In this document: in pieces, positions 1-11,102 of the stretch
Position numbering within the stretch: position 1 is the stretch's first letter
Layout of the letters: every line of letters begins with the position of its first letter
NCBI RefSeq assembly: GCF_029784155.1
Contig: NC_073692.1
Span: 157,323,582 to 157,387,581, forward strand
Reading direction: 5' to 3'
DNA length: 64,000 nucleotides
Source of the DNA: Uranotaenia lowii
Taxonomy: Eukaryota > Arthropoda > Insecta > Diptera > Culicidae
Translations under genes and position numbers: made by a program
Notes under the pieces: generated by a model
The model's database searches: none
What the model saw: the letters and a program-made list of their open reading frames with translations, nothing else
What the model was told of the DNA's origin: nothing

Positions 1-928
1 ATACTGCGACTAGTGACCCATTCTTTTCCTCACATGTTATTAGTTTAAGATTTTTTTAAATGAAAGCATGCTATGAATAATTATTTTGGTAAAGAAAGAT
101 TTTTCCATTCTGTCATTGATCATTGGAATCTCCAATATATCGTTCATGACATGATAGTTAAAATGGGTCATGAGAAATGTCACCAATGCTATTTTTTGCA
201 ACTTTGTGTGCCAAGCTGATATTCAAATGTTATACTACGGCAAATTCTAACTACTGGAACAATAAACAAATTCTTACTAACAATAGTATAAAAAATGAAA
301 ATAGAGATAAGCGTTTCTAGACGCCTTTTTTTATTTCCATTCGGTTCCCAAATTTCATTCATTGCCCACTCTTCTCATACGTGAAATTTATTTACATCAC
401 GTGAATGTGAATGGTTTTTACATTCACATTATCGGAATATTTCTGTCATGACATGACATGACCATCATATTTTCTTGGGTATAGTGATCCAAAATAAATT
501 TCGCCATCAACGTGAATGAATGAAAATTTTCATGCCTGCTCTGGATTGGATGACAAGTCTAATACTTTTATTCTTATCGAATCACAAAAAAACGTTTATT
601 CACAGTGCGCTTTTATTCGAACCCTAAAAATTGAGCGAATAATGATGTGGACTGATTTGCGGTTTTGTTTTGGAACTTGAATGCGAATGCAACAAAGTTG
701 TTTTTTATTTTTCAGATGAATTTGGCTGTGTTAATTTATATCATTTTGATAGCCCGTTTTTCTCAATTTCTTGAGTGATAATCCTTTCAAAAGAGGTAAA
801 AATGTTTAAGCGTGTATAAATTCTTCTCGTTTGTCAAATCATCTGCCACTTAGTTTTATCATGCCTACATTCACTGTTCCAATAAAACAGTTTTTCAACT
901 TGGCTTGAACGCTAGTTTAAAAAGAACA
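1..928. other. AT-rich non-coding sequence
   Basis: No supported gene. The stretch is AT-rich and has stops in all frames. One short hairpin is visible, with a 10-bp stem at 404-413 paired with 421-430 (AATGTGAATG and CATTCACATT). The sequence from 450 to 465 repeats CATGA. I see nothing else I can assign. Confidence 0.7.
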
Positions 929-932
929 TTAA

Positions 933-1661
933 GGGGGGAGTAGGGTCTAAAATTTTCAAAAAATCGATTTTTTTATTTTTTTATTTTCTTATTGTAAAAC
1001 ATTTCAAGAATGTTGTGTCAAATTTTCAAGTCAATTGAAGCAAAACTGTAGAAGTTATAGGCCTTTATCTCCTCCTATCTAATACTGCAAGAAAGCAAGA
1101 GCAGAAATTTCAAACGCGTTTTTCTCGAAAGCACATTTTTAAAGTCCGTGGACATCGTCATTTGAAAACTACTTATCCGATTCTTTTCAAATTTGGAACA
1201 TATTTTCTATATATAAAATACCAGACCCCAACGTTTTTATTTTTTGATTTTTTTTATTTAGGGGAGATTTTACAGGTGAAACATGCGGATTTTTAAGTGA
1301 AAAATCGTAGTTTTTACTTCAAACAGCCACAAAAATTTCATGAAAATATTTTTAAGTTAAATAAAAACGTTGGGGTCCAGAAAAACATTTATTAAAAATA
1401 TTTTGCTCTGATTTTTTGACTTCAGATGATTCTGTGCTGATATACAGTGTCCACCGCAAATCCTGTTTTCTAAAAGGCATCCTCAAAAATGCTCCGTCAC
1501 CGGCTCATTTTTCAATATTTTTCTACGAAAAAATTACTAAATGTTCTTTTAACAATGCTTTGTATAATGCAAAAAATTTGAATACATTTGTTTGAACGAT
1601 AGCTCCAGAAAAAAATCGTGAAAATGGTGTTTTTTTATACCCGTTAGACCCTACCCCCCTC
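933..1661. mobile_element. Non-autonomous TTAA-flanked DNA element (piggyBac-like MITE)
   Basis: The element lies between TTAA at 929-932 and TTAA at 1662-1665. Its ends are inverted repeats: GGGGGGAGTAGGGTCTAA on the left, and GAGGGGGGTAGGGTCTAA when the right end is reverse-complemented. TTAA duplication is the hallmark of piggyBac-type elements (Kolobok elements share it). The interior is about 730 bp, AT-rich and has no useful reading frame, so it depends on a transposase from elsewhere. A second internal inverted repeat (GACCCCAACGTTTTTAT, near 1224-1240 and 1360-1377) could fold the middle into a hairpin. Confidence 0.8.
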
Positions 1662-1665
1662 TTAA

Positions 1666-1905
1666 GCGCATTTTTAAAATTAGTACCTACCAAAGCTTTA
1701 ATAAAAACAGGAAAGAATGTGTTTTATTGAAGCTTTAGCAATACTTTTGCAACTTTTTAACAATACTCTTAAATAGTGTTTTATTCAAGTTTTAGCTAAA
1801 CTTTCAGGGCTCTTTCCAAACACACGATAAATGAAGCATTTCCTATGTAACAATAAAACCGTTTTAAAAATTGGATGCCATGGAAAAGTCTTCATAAACT
1901 TGGGT
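1666..1905. other. AT-rich non-coding sequence
   Basis: Between the TTAA element and the foldback element. No gene or clear structure. AATAAAAC motifs recur but do not form an array. Confidence 0.6.
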
Positions 1906-2781
1906 TTGGTTCAAACTTATCCATGATGATTTACAGAATTTTGAAGTAACCTTTACATGAGCCAATTTAAAGTTTTGGGTTTGAGACGAGCCGGCTAATG
2001 GTTTTGTGCCAATTTAAAAAAAAAAATCTGAATAAAATTTTCCACTGAAAAATTTGATCGAAAATCGTTAGTTTGTATCACATTAGGGAAACAAATTATT
2101 GTTTAATAGGGGTATGTCTTTTGGCATTTCAAAACAATAAATTCAAATGACATCACTGCTGGTGTCTCGCAAAGTATTGCTTGAAAAGTAGTCATGAAAT
2201 ACCTCGCTAGGCACCCAGCAGTGATGTCGATTGAATTTACTGTCCCCCTTTTTCTGCGCCGCGCGTGAGGTGACGATAGTCGAGTCGAGTCGGAGTCACG
2301 TGAATCTTGTCACCTTATTCCCGAAGCCGATGTGACAGAGGTTCATGCCAGCTGACTACTAGATTAGGATAAAAACTCAAAAATTTCATTCTAAAAGACG
2401 TTTCTCACCTAAAGCGACTACTGGAATCGGGTGACTAGGGTGATCGACTATCGTCACCTCACGCGCGGCGCAGAATAAGGGGGTGTTTTTCAATACCATA
2501 CATCATGCCTCCATTCAACACCTAATAACTTATTTGTCTAATGAGATACGGAGTCACGGTCTTCGACAAAGTTGTTCAGCGGAAATTTTCCTTTAGATAA
2601 TTTAAAAATTGGCACCAAAACCATTAGCAGGTACGGTTCCGCAGAAAAAAAAAACAGAAATCATGTGGCTTTTCAGTACAAAATATTCAATTTTCCCATA
2701 CAAACCTTAAAGTTCAAATTTACTCTTGTAAACGTTATTTAAAAATTCTGCAAAAAATCATGGATAAGTTTTGATCCAAAA
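1906..2781. mobile_element. Foldback (long inverted repeat) element with nested insertions
   Basis: About 110-180 bp at the left (1906-2025) is repeated in inverted orientation at the right (about 2604-2781). Shared blocks include TTATCCATGAT, GGCTAATGGTTTTGTGCC against GCACCAAAACCATTAGC, and the neighbouring ACTTTAA region. Between the arms sit a second inverted pair (2139-2170 with 2206-2239, sharing GACATCACTGCTGG) and a discrete small MITE at 2244-2483. The arms are diverged, so this is an old insertion. No transposase is encoded. The outer boundaries are approximate. Confidence 0.65.
2244..2483. mobile_element. 240-bp MITE with 40-bp terminal inverted repeats
   Basis: Positions 2244-2283 and 2444-2483 are inverted copies with one mismatch in 40 bp, starting CCCCCTT and containing the GC-rich block GCGCCGCGCGTGAGGTGACG. 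TGT flanks both ends (2241-2243 and 2484-2486), a possible 3-bp target duplication as in PIF/Harbinger-type elements; three bases are weak evidence. The near-identity of the arms suggests a younger insertion than the foldback around it. Confidence 0.8.
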
Positions 2782-2854
2782 CGAAGCTTTTAAGATTCCA
2801 GGGTTTGAGAAATTAAAAAATGACCCCAAAATCGACTCAGTCTAATGCTTCATA

Positions 2855-3430
2855 TCTCATGTCTTATGTCTTAGAAATAAAATCTTTATTACATGTCTCA
2901 TGTCTCAAGCTCAAGGTCCGAATGTTTGGATTTCAGATCTCATGACTCAGAACTCAGGTTTCCAGTCTTTTTTCCCCGGTCTTATTTTTCAGGTCTCGGA
3001 TCTTATGTCTTAACTCTCAGGTTCCACGTCTCAAATGTCGGGTTCTATGTATCAGGTCTTTGGTCTGATGTCTCTAAGACAAGAGAGCTAAGCCATGAGA
3101 AATGGGACTTTAGACCTAAAACTTTAGATCCGAAACAAGAGAAAGGAGATACAGAACTCAGGTCTGATTTCTTAGGTCTCGGGTCTCTTCGGGCCTCATG
3201 TCCCATGTCACAAGACCCAGCTCTCGTGTTTTAAGTCTCAGAACTTAGGTCTAACATTTCAAGTCTCAGGTCATCGGTTCTTAAGTCTCAGGTATTTGAT
3301 TTTAGGTTTAAGGTCTCTATCTCAAGTTCTTTGATCTCAGGTCTAATATTTCAATTCTCATGTCTCAGATCTCATTTCCCGGTTTCAAGTCTCAGGATTC
3401 ACGTTTCAGGTCTCAGAGCTGATCTTCTGA
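2855..3430 (-). repeat. Degenerate GTCTCA minisatellite (reverse orientation of the GAGACATGA family)
   Basis: The stretch is built from variants of TCATGTCTCAGGTCTCA with many substitutions. In reverse complement its right edge reads AGCTCTGAGACCTGA, the same edge seen at the start of the array at 5.9 kb. Open frames across it result from the period of the repeat and are not genes. Confidence 0.8.
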
Positions 3431-3495
3431 ATTAGCACGGCTTGTTCATGGTTTTTTTATATTTGCATGATTGTTTTTAAACGCTTTCCGCTGAA

Positions 3496-3625
3496 AAACA
3501 CCGTTCAAACTGAATGAAATTATTAAAATCCTAAAATTCATATATATCAAATTAGGTGAGAAACACCGTTCAAACTGAATGAAATTATTAAAATCCTAAA
3601 ATTCATATATATCAAATTAGGTGAG
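3496..3625. repeat. Perfect 65-bp tandem duplication
   Basis: Positions 3496-3560 and 3561-3625 are identical 65-bp copies, beginning AAACACCGTTC and ending ATTAGGTGAG. No mismatch is visible, so the duplication is recent or an assembly artefact. Confidence 0.9.
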
Positions 3626-4859
3626 GTGAAAAAAATATTGAAAACAAAAATTGCTAGGATTTACAGAAATCAATCAATCCAAAATTTTTGCATCCCAATT
3701 TTAAAGTAGTTCAATTTTTTGACATTCTGATAAAACGAACTAAAATACATTGTTAATACGTATGTACGCATGTCAACCATAGCTATAGCTGAATATATTC
3801 ATTAAAATGTGCCTCAAAAATGCTCTTATTTATATTCAATTTATAGCATTTACAATTGGACGTGCTGTGAGCTCTATGTGCTCGTGCGCAATTCAAATGC
3901 CTTAGCATGTTATTTAATCTTAATTGCATTAGAGTTGAAAGGTTTATTTTGCTCTGCTTATCTGACCTGCAAAAGAGAATCGTTTGTTCAGTTATTCTCA
4001 GACCGGTCCAGAGGCTGTTAATCTTCGCAAAAAACGTCCAACAGTAATTGCACTAAAAATGGCTCCTGTGTTTTTCCTTTTTTTAATTGAATTCATAAAA
4101 TTCATATTTTGATAACGAAATTAACAAACACGAACGAATGACTAAAATATCTTCTAGCTTTTAGTGTTTATTTTAATACTCGAATTCAAGTTATGTAAAT
4201 TCTTTAATTCATAATTAAGTTATATGAGGGTGATTTTATTTGAAATTAAATTTTTCAACTTTTATCCAATGATTTTGTTACAAACATTTTTGAAATTCTT
4301 TATTTATTTATCTACTAGATGAAAAAAATACATATGTCCATTCGATCCTTGTTAGTGCAGATGCAGAAAGCCCAGGACTAAGTCGCCTTCGCTGTACGTA
4401 GGTTGTATGTATGTATATTTATAGTCGGAGATAAAAGTGTTACAGATGGCAACCGCCATCAGTCGTAATCGGTAAATTCCTAGCAACTTACATCTGTGTT
4501 TCTCCAGGATCGGAACCATCCGAAGAATTCAACCGGGTGAAATCAATATTCTCCACAAATAGAAATGTAGGTCCAGACGGTTTGTTCCGATGAATCAAAT
4601 CATCTAATGCCTGTCTCTTGTCCTTCGGATGGTTATCATTTATGGTTAATGATTGTTAACATCAGTAGTAGTTTTCAGCTGTTGAATCAGCATGATGGCT
4701 TGATTGATTGTTTTTCAGACATTAGGTAATTGTATCTAAACCTTAAAAAATTCATGAGGAACTGATTTTTTTTTTATCAATTTATCAGATTAGAGTAAGG
4801 ATGGATGGGTTTCTTAATAAGATGAGTTTCGTAGTGTTCCAGTTTCGGATCCGTCTTCC
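3626..4859. other. AT-rich non-coding sequence
   Basis: No supported gene. From 4500 to 4600 the GC content is higher and a splice-acceptor-like TTTCTCCAG precedes a short open stretch. The stretch closes after 27 codons and I do not recognise it. The rest is AT-rich. Confidence 0.5.
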
Positions 4860-5769
4860 TGTATACTCAATCAATTGGTACAAGTTTGAGCAGTAAAAGA
4901 TTATGTCGAAAATTGTACGAGATCCTTACCCGACCCGAAAACAAACGGCCAAGAAAAAGGGAGCAAAATTTAAATTATTCATTCCAAGTCTCTTTCGTAA
5001 GACGGATCGATTTACATCACCGCTGTTTAGCATGGAGCTCTGCCTTTTGCAAATTCGTACTTCATCTTTTCTCGGTCCCAGTGGATCAAAAACGAAACGC
5101 AGGTGTGCAACGGAATACAAAAAAAACTTTCAAGGCTTATATACGACACCAGCAGCAGCAAACGTCCTATTTTTTGCGGCTGCAAAAAACTTTCCGAACC
5201 GATCGATTGCCAATGACTGGACGGAACCTTCCTTGTTCAGCAGAGCCGATGGCGATGTAAGCGGGCGCCAGTAAGCTATCCTTCCACGAGACTATGGCGC
5301 TGAAAAAAAGACGGCCAACATAGGACATACATATACTGCTGAGGAGCAACAAAACGGAACAAGAAACACGTCACCACGTCATTATCCTCGAAGTCTCTCC
5401 TAGACCGGTGGCACCGGCCCATCTCTCGGAATACACGTGGTTTTTCCCTGTCGTCTTGTTGTCTGTACTATATGCTTATGTTCCCGAACTGGGCCTCCGA
5501 AGCGCCCAGAAACGCAGGAAACAATGGTACCTAATCCCCAAGTGTAATCATCATCAAGGAGACAACAACGTTGTTGTCATTGTCACAAAGAGGTGAAACA
5601 TCAATTTTTCGGGATGCTTTGGAAAAAGTCCAACTAACCAACTACTGGGACCTACACTTGGACAAGATACAAAAAAAAGTGCAAGAAAGCAAAAATAACG
5701 TTGTGCTTCGAATTTGTTCGCGAAAGCTTCAGAATGGATGCAGAGCATGATTCGAAGCTCTCCCGAAAT
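4860..5769. other. Higher-GC, apparently single-copy island
   Basis: This island has a balanced base composition and none of the repeats seen elsewhere in the window. Overlapping open frames of about 120 codons exist in two plus-strand frames. They have no recognisable domain and no codon pattern that favours one frame, so I do not call a gene. An 18-bp perfect palindrome (GACAACAACGTTGTTGTC) lies at 5561-5578. It may be an untranslated exon or a regulatory region. Confidence 0.4.
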
Positions 5770-5934
5770 AACTACACTGAGGTTTTTTTTACGCGGTTTT
5801 TTACACGGTTTTTTTTACGCGGATTTTCGAATTAACGCGGTTTTTCTGAGAAAATATTCTAAGACTTTTTCAAAGGAAAACACTTAGAATCTTTTTGTAG
5901 TTGGGAAAATCTTAGCTCTGAGACTAAGAACGTG

Positions 5935-6380
5935 ATACATGAGATCTGAGACCTGAGACCTGAGATTTGAGACATGAGACATGAGACATGAGACCTGAGA
6001 CATGAGACCTGAGACCTGAGACTTGAGACCTGAGACATGACACATGAGACATGAGACATGAGACATGAGACCTGAGACATGAGACATGAGACATAAGACC
6101 TAAGACATGAGACCTGAGACATGAGACCTGAGACATGAGACATGAGACCTAAGACATGAGACATCAGACCTGAGACATGAGACATGAGACATGAGACATG
6201 AGACCTGAGACCTGAATCCTGAGACATGAGACATGAGACATGAGACCTGAGGCATGAGACCTGAGACCTGAGACCTGAGACATGAGACCTGAGACCTGAA
6301 ACATGGAACATGAGACCTGAGACATGAAACCTAAGACCCTAGACATGGAACATGAGATCTTAGACATGAGACATGAGACG
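5935..6380 (+). repeat. GAGACATGAGACCTGA minisatellite
   Basis: About 450 bp built from 7-8 bp words GAGACAT and GAGACCT in irregular alternation. It follows the edge sequence CTTAGCTCTGAG. The absence of stop codons on the minus strand gives a 150-codon frame of repeated S-H-V-S-x-L-M/R words, which is a by-product of the repeat. Confidence 0.9.
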
Positions 6381-6430
6381 ATCTGAATTCCACACTGTAA
6401 AATAAGCCTAACTATATTCTACTATTCTAT

Positions 6431-6504
6431 TAATATAACTGATTTTTTTTTTTTTGGGATTTTAAACCCATAGGTTTATTCATCCCCATAATATAACTGA
6501 TTTT
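6431..6504 (-). mobile_element. Minimal 3'-tail insertion of a non-LTR retrotransposon
   Basis: A 16-bp direct repeat (TAATATAACTGATTTT) at 6431-6446 and 6489-6504 brackets only 42 bp. Read on the minus strand the insert is GGGGATGAATAA..., then GGTTTAAAATCCC and an A-tract. A homopolymer tail plus a long target duplication is the signature of target-primed reverse transcription. The insert is just the last 42 nt of the element. Confidence 0.8.
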
Positions 6505-6559
6505 GTTTTTTATCTTAAAAATAAACTATCATTGTACGCCAATTTTGAAATAATCATGG

Positions 6560-6790
6560 TTCTTACGCGTTTTTTTAGTAACGTGCTTTTTTGCGCGAAT
6601 TTTTTAATTACAATGGATTTTTTACGTGGATTTTCGAATTTCGGGGTTTTTTTACGTGGATTTTCGAATTATCGAGTTTTTTTTACGCGGATTTTCGAAT
6701 TAACGCGGTTTTTTTACGCGGATTTTCGAATTATCGCGGTTTTTTTACGCGGTTTTTTTACGCGGGACAAAATACCGCGTAAAAAAAACC
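6560..6790 (+). repeat. Tandem ACGCGGATTTTCGAATTATCGCGG-type repeats
   Basis: Units of about 27-31 bp alternate a T-tract, ACGCGG (or ACGTGG), then ATTTTCGAATT. The first units are diverged and the last ones nearly identical. The same unit occurs once at the left end of the element (5795-5850), so it is a subterminal repeat of the 5780-6791 element. Confidence 0.8.
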
Positions 6791-6791
6791 T

Positions 6792-8645
6792 GTACTTCCA
6801 TATTAGCCTTTTTTTCTGGTATCAGTGGTCATCATGGCCGTTCTGTATTAAGGCTTTCGTTGATTAATTTATCAAGATATTGGGTAATCTTAAATGGTTC
6901 AATAAATGATGTTGATTTTCTTAGCGGTTTTTTGAGAATACGACATGGCATGATTCTCAACGTTTTAAAATGTGAAAATTTGTTTAGGTAGTTGAATGCT
7001 TTTGCAATAACAGCAATATGATGCTACTCCATGAAATCCCGACTTCAATGGCACCTGTCCAGCCAGACCACAACCTCACTGAAGCCTTGTGCGATAGGAT
7101 GAATGTCAGTATTTGCATTTGAAGTTGAACACGCTTTTCCTTGCCTACTTGAACACTCATAGTCGTTCTAGTGAATAACATCTCGCTTTCCGTTCTCAAC
7201 TTCAAATACATTGTCAACTGTCAACCATGAACTTTCAGGGAAACATGAAAACTCCCTGCGAAAAATTGTGTTCTGAAAATTGTCCAAAGTCCACATTCAA
7301 CTATGTTCCACTTCGACAGATTCGTCTCAATGTGTTTTAAGTCATTACTAGAAATTGTTCTCGCAATATCACGTATGGATATCTCAGATTTGCTCCTGAC
7401 TGTCCTAGGAACCATCTTTCGGGTTCGGGTCGTATTTTGCGCTTCATGTTGCGGTCGTTTTGCTTTTAACGAATAAGTGTACAAAATTTTCAGGCTACTT
7501 TTCACCACAGAATCACCTGTCGATTTTAATAGATAAGCTGCTTCCCAGGTGGTTTCAGGTGGAATTACTAATTACCATACTACCTGAATTCCACCTGAAA
7601 CCTAAGACCGAAAATTCTCGAAGAGGGCTTACACGAATCACATATCTTTTCTTGAATGATGTCAGTCCTTCTTGTTAAATGAAGGTCGTTTCAACCCAGC
7701 ATAACTGTTTGTGACAAGTCAAAAGCAGGCTATCTAAGAAGCGTATCTTGTTCTCCATTTCCTAGATCGCTATCTTGGGACATAGCTGTATGCCCAAGCT
7801 ACCAAAAATCCCTTATCTACTTAAACGCGTGCCTCCATAGTCCGAATTTTGCTGAACAAAGGTTCCGAAGGGAATTGGTACCGAATTCTCTCGAATGCGA
7901 GCATGAAAGTTATGAAATGTCCCTCAAATAGCCTTTTTTGTGTCATGTCAATCGTATCACGCAGTATTAGAGCTACCAATAGGGCTTAAAAAGCGTTCTA
8001 TGGACATGAAGTTATAAAATGTGTGCAATAGCCTTTTTTGAGACGTGTCAACTGCATCCGCGATTTCATGAAAATGAAATGTAAACGACTATCACAAAAG
8101 GGCATATAATTAATAAATAATTTTGGTAGTTTGAAAATTGTTCAAATGTATCATTTTCATTGAAGATTAAGATTAAATTTATAAACTTTAAAAAAAATGC
8201 TTGAACTGAACTTACTTACCACGAACTTATCACACATTTTACTCGTTTATTGAAAGAGTTATTACAGATACAGTTGTGTTCGTGATATATTTTTCATTTT
8301 TCGAAATTAAACTAAGGCCTGTATAATTTAAAGTTTTCTGAACTATCGTAATTTTCTAATTTTTCTGTTACTGTTTTCAATTCAATAATTTATAATTATT
8401 TTTAATTTAATCTATTAAACTATTCATTCCTGTTCGATCCTTTATAGAGATTCTGGTATTCCAAAAAGAAAACATTTCTAGTTTAAAATTACAAGCCAAT
8501 GTTATCTATTTACTTAACATAGCTCCTGATTACTGAGCTAAGAAAGATAGATTATCAGTGCCACTGCACTGTTGTTTCGATTTTGATAGAGCGCGAATGA
8601 GCGCACTCTAAGCTTCCAAGAAACTAAAGCTTGCGAAATAATAAC
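6792..8645. other. Non-coding sequence with a hairpin and a diverged direct repeat
   Basis: No gene is supported. Two structures are visible. A perfect 16-bp inverted repeat (GGTTTCAGGTGGAATT at 7551-7566, inverted at 7587-7602) has a 20-nt loop. A diverged direct repeat of about 55 bp (7900-7957 and 8004-8055) is centred on ATAGCCTTTTTTG. Short minus-strand frames between 6984 and 7508 have no recognisable domain. Confidence 0.5.
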
Positions 8646-9190
8646 ATGGAAGCCGAAAGAAGGGAAAAAATTGTGCACAGTTAGATATTTGGAAAATACA
8701 CTACATTGCATCTAGGCTAGCTAAAGAGCTGAAAATGCTCAGAAATACCGTATGGCGCATTATCAAACGGTATAAGGAAATATCGACGACGATTCGGAAG
8801 CCTCAAGCCAAACTTCGGAGTGAAACTGTCGACCGGAAACAGCGTGGTAAGATTCTGAAGACGATTAAGAGGAATTCCAATTGGTCGGACCGTGAATTAG
8901 CCAGAAAATTCGGGGCTGCCCATAGTACCGTGAGGAGAATTCGACTCCGGGAAGGAAACAAGTCGTATCGAGCTAGCAAACAGCCAAATCTGACCGTAAA
9001 TCAGAATAGTGCGGTAAAAATCCTTGCTCGGAAGCTATACGGCCAGGTGCTGACCAAGTTCGACGGGTCTCTTGTGATGGACGATGAAACCTATGTCAAA
9101 GCTGACTTCTGGCGAATCCCAGTTAAAAAAAATTACTTGGCAACGGCTCGAACGGATTTTCCAGCCAAATTTAAATTTGTTTTGCCGACA
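8646..9190 (+). pseudogene. Broken ITmD37E (Tc1/mariner superfamily) transposase, N-terminal part
   Basis: Transposases of this family bind the inverted ends of their element through a paired helix-turn-helix region and cut with a DDE catalytic core. A start at 8646 gives MEAERREKIVHS and then a stop. The frame shifts near 8685 and continues through a helix-turn-helix (LAKELKM...TVWRIIKRYKE) and a second one (WSDRELARKFGAAHSTVRRI). It reaches the first catalytic-Asp block LVMDDETYVKAD at about 9070-9110. After KFKFVL (about 9180) the family sequence stops: the second Asp, the Glu and the C-terminus are missing. It shares the MDDETYVKAD block with the transposase at 23-24 kb but is otherwise well diverged, so it is a different subfamily. 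I found no terminal inverted repeats around it. Confidence 0.85.
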
Positions 9191-9259
9191 ACCGAGTCTA
9201 TGAGGCAGATGATTCCTGATGAACGAAAAAAAATTATAAAAACTCCTATTTCAAACTAA

Positions 9260-10437
9260 TTCCAGCGTTTGGATTCTATACTATAACATGTCTGCTCATG
9301 GCAAGGTCCCTAGCATATCAAAGTATGTGTTTGCTGGTTGTTTTGTATAAAATATAATGATTAGCCAAGATTTTGCCCCTGTGGAAATAAAAACAACAAT
9401 TTTCAAAACGAAAAAAAAAAATGGTTTCCGCTGTTTTTAAAAGCCGAAAAACAGTAATCTTGTGTGTACTCTGCGAACCTACGATCTATACTAACCAATT
9501 ATACTTTGAGTTCAATTTTACTTCTGGTTTTACTTCGTTATTACCAGATTTTGCCAGCAGAAATTTAATTTAAAATGCTTTTAAGTGACTCAAAAATAAT
9601 CAAGTTTGTTAATATCGAAACAGCTGTATCCACCAAACTGGCCTCAGTTTCTATTCTTTTTTTTTTATTTGGATGGATTTTAACTTCTAAAAGTCATTCA
9701 TCCCTGTCAGTTTCTATCAAAAGAGAAGTATTGAACCAAAAAGTAGCAGAGATTGAAGGAGGAGGATGCAGCCACCTAAAATACAGATTTGACGGAGTAT
9801 AAGTTGGAAATACTGATCAATATCATGGCTGAAAAAGTGTGCGCCAACCGATGGGAGAGACCGAAAATGAAGTAGGAATTTTCCTTAGAAAAAACGATAA
9901 ATTTTTTTTCAAATTTTTTCCTGAATTATCATTAGATTATCTTCATTTCCTCCATAGAAAGTATTTCGATAAAACGAATGGTTTTTGAGATACACGCATT
10001 TGTAACTTCCCATTTATAAATTAACTAAGCATTATTAGTTTTGAAAATCTATTTGCATTTTTTTGCAATAAACGTGAAGTTGATAAAAAATAAATCTTAA
10101 AATTGCAATAAGTAAGGTAGGAAACGTCCTAAAATGTGTAAATCTTGTTCAAAACGTGTGATTTGAATGTCTCAACCAATGTTTAGAATAAGTTATTCAT
10201 GTAAATCGTCATTTAACAATAAAACAATAAAAAAAAAACTACTTTATAGAAACTTTTAAACACCTTTCAAAATAAAACCTCTATCACTCTGCCCTGAAAC
10301 AGCGATAGAGTTTTGATGTTTTCAACAAAGATTCATATTTTTGCGTATTCTTCTTTGTACAACAAAATAAAACTGGATCTCTTGAAACAAAAAAGTTTCC
10401 AATTTTTTTCATAGTAGACTTTTAATAATTTTTGATG
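9260..10437. other. AT-rich non-coding sequence
   Basis: No gene. Apart from the small retrotransposon tail at 9644-9717, I see only AT-rich unique sequence. Confidence 0.6.
9644..9717 (-). mobile_element. Minimal 3'-tail insertion of a non-LTR retrotransposon
   Basis: An 11-bp direct repeat (TCAGTTTCTAT) at 9644-9654 and 9707-9717 brackets 52 bp. On the minus strand the insert reads GACAGGGATGAATGAC..., then AGTTAAAATCC and an A-rich tail. This is the same layout as the insert at 6447-6488 and the 3' end of the larger insert at 11116-11773. Confidence 0.75.
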
Positions 10438-11102
10438 CTTTAAAGTAGAGATGTACCGAATATTCGTTCGGCCGAATATTCGGCGCCGAATACCGCCAAA
10501 AAACCGTTAAGCCGAATATTCGGCTCACCGAATAGTTGAGCTAAGTATTCGGCCGAATAGGCCGAATATCTACTACAGATTTGTAAAATTTTTCAAATGA
10601 CTGAATAATTTATGAAATATTCAAAAGTGTTGTAAAAGCTACACAATCATTGAAAACTTATGGTTTCAGCAAAACATCTAAGGTGTATCCGCGTATCTTT
10701 CACTGCAGATCGTACAGGAGAATGATGACAAGTATCGCTTTAAACTTTGATTATAGTTTATTCCAAATTTTCTGGATATATTCAAGCTTGCCCATAAATC
10801 CATTAAATATTTCAGATAAGTAATATCTGGCCGGGATGTACAGATGTACAAATAGCTTGGCACCTGTTTCCACATGTTTTGTCCCAGATTTTAAAGAAAC
10901 GCAATCTCTTTAGGGATAAACACCCTAGAAGCGACTAATCATCTGATGACTTTCAAGTTATTGTTGACATTTTGAAAACCAGAAAAACCTCTACTTAAAA
11001 AATATCTTGTAATACATCATCCGATAATATCATCTGGTTGAAAATAATCGACTAAAAACACGATGGGGAATTAATATGGAAGAAATTTAAAGCATTGAAA
11101 TA

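Larger units (their letters stand above)
5780..6791. mobile_element. Composite element with AGGTTTTTTTTACGCGGT inverted ends and internal minisatellite
   Basis: An 18-bp sequence at 5780-5797 recurs as a perfect inverted copy at 6774-6791. Between them lie a GAGACATGA minisatellite (5935-6380), a retrotransposon tail inserted with its own target duplication (6431-6504), and a tandem array of an ACGCGGATTTTCGAATT unit (6610-6770). Matching left ends (A-C-A-C-T-R-A-GGTTTTTTT type) precede minisatellites near 53588 and 60445, which makes this a dispersed family. No target duplication is clear and no transposase is present. Confidence 0.65.

Noticed and set aside
4886..5274. Two overlapping plus-strand frames of about 124 codons
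   Set aside because: Both are basic and of low complexity, start in the same stretch in different frames, and neither has a domain or start context that favours it.
5859..6367. Minus-strand frames of up to 150 codons with repeated S-H-V-S-x-L words
   Set aside because: Direct translation of the GAGACATGA minisatellite in several frames at once; no start context or domain.
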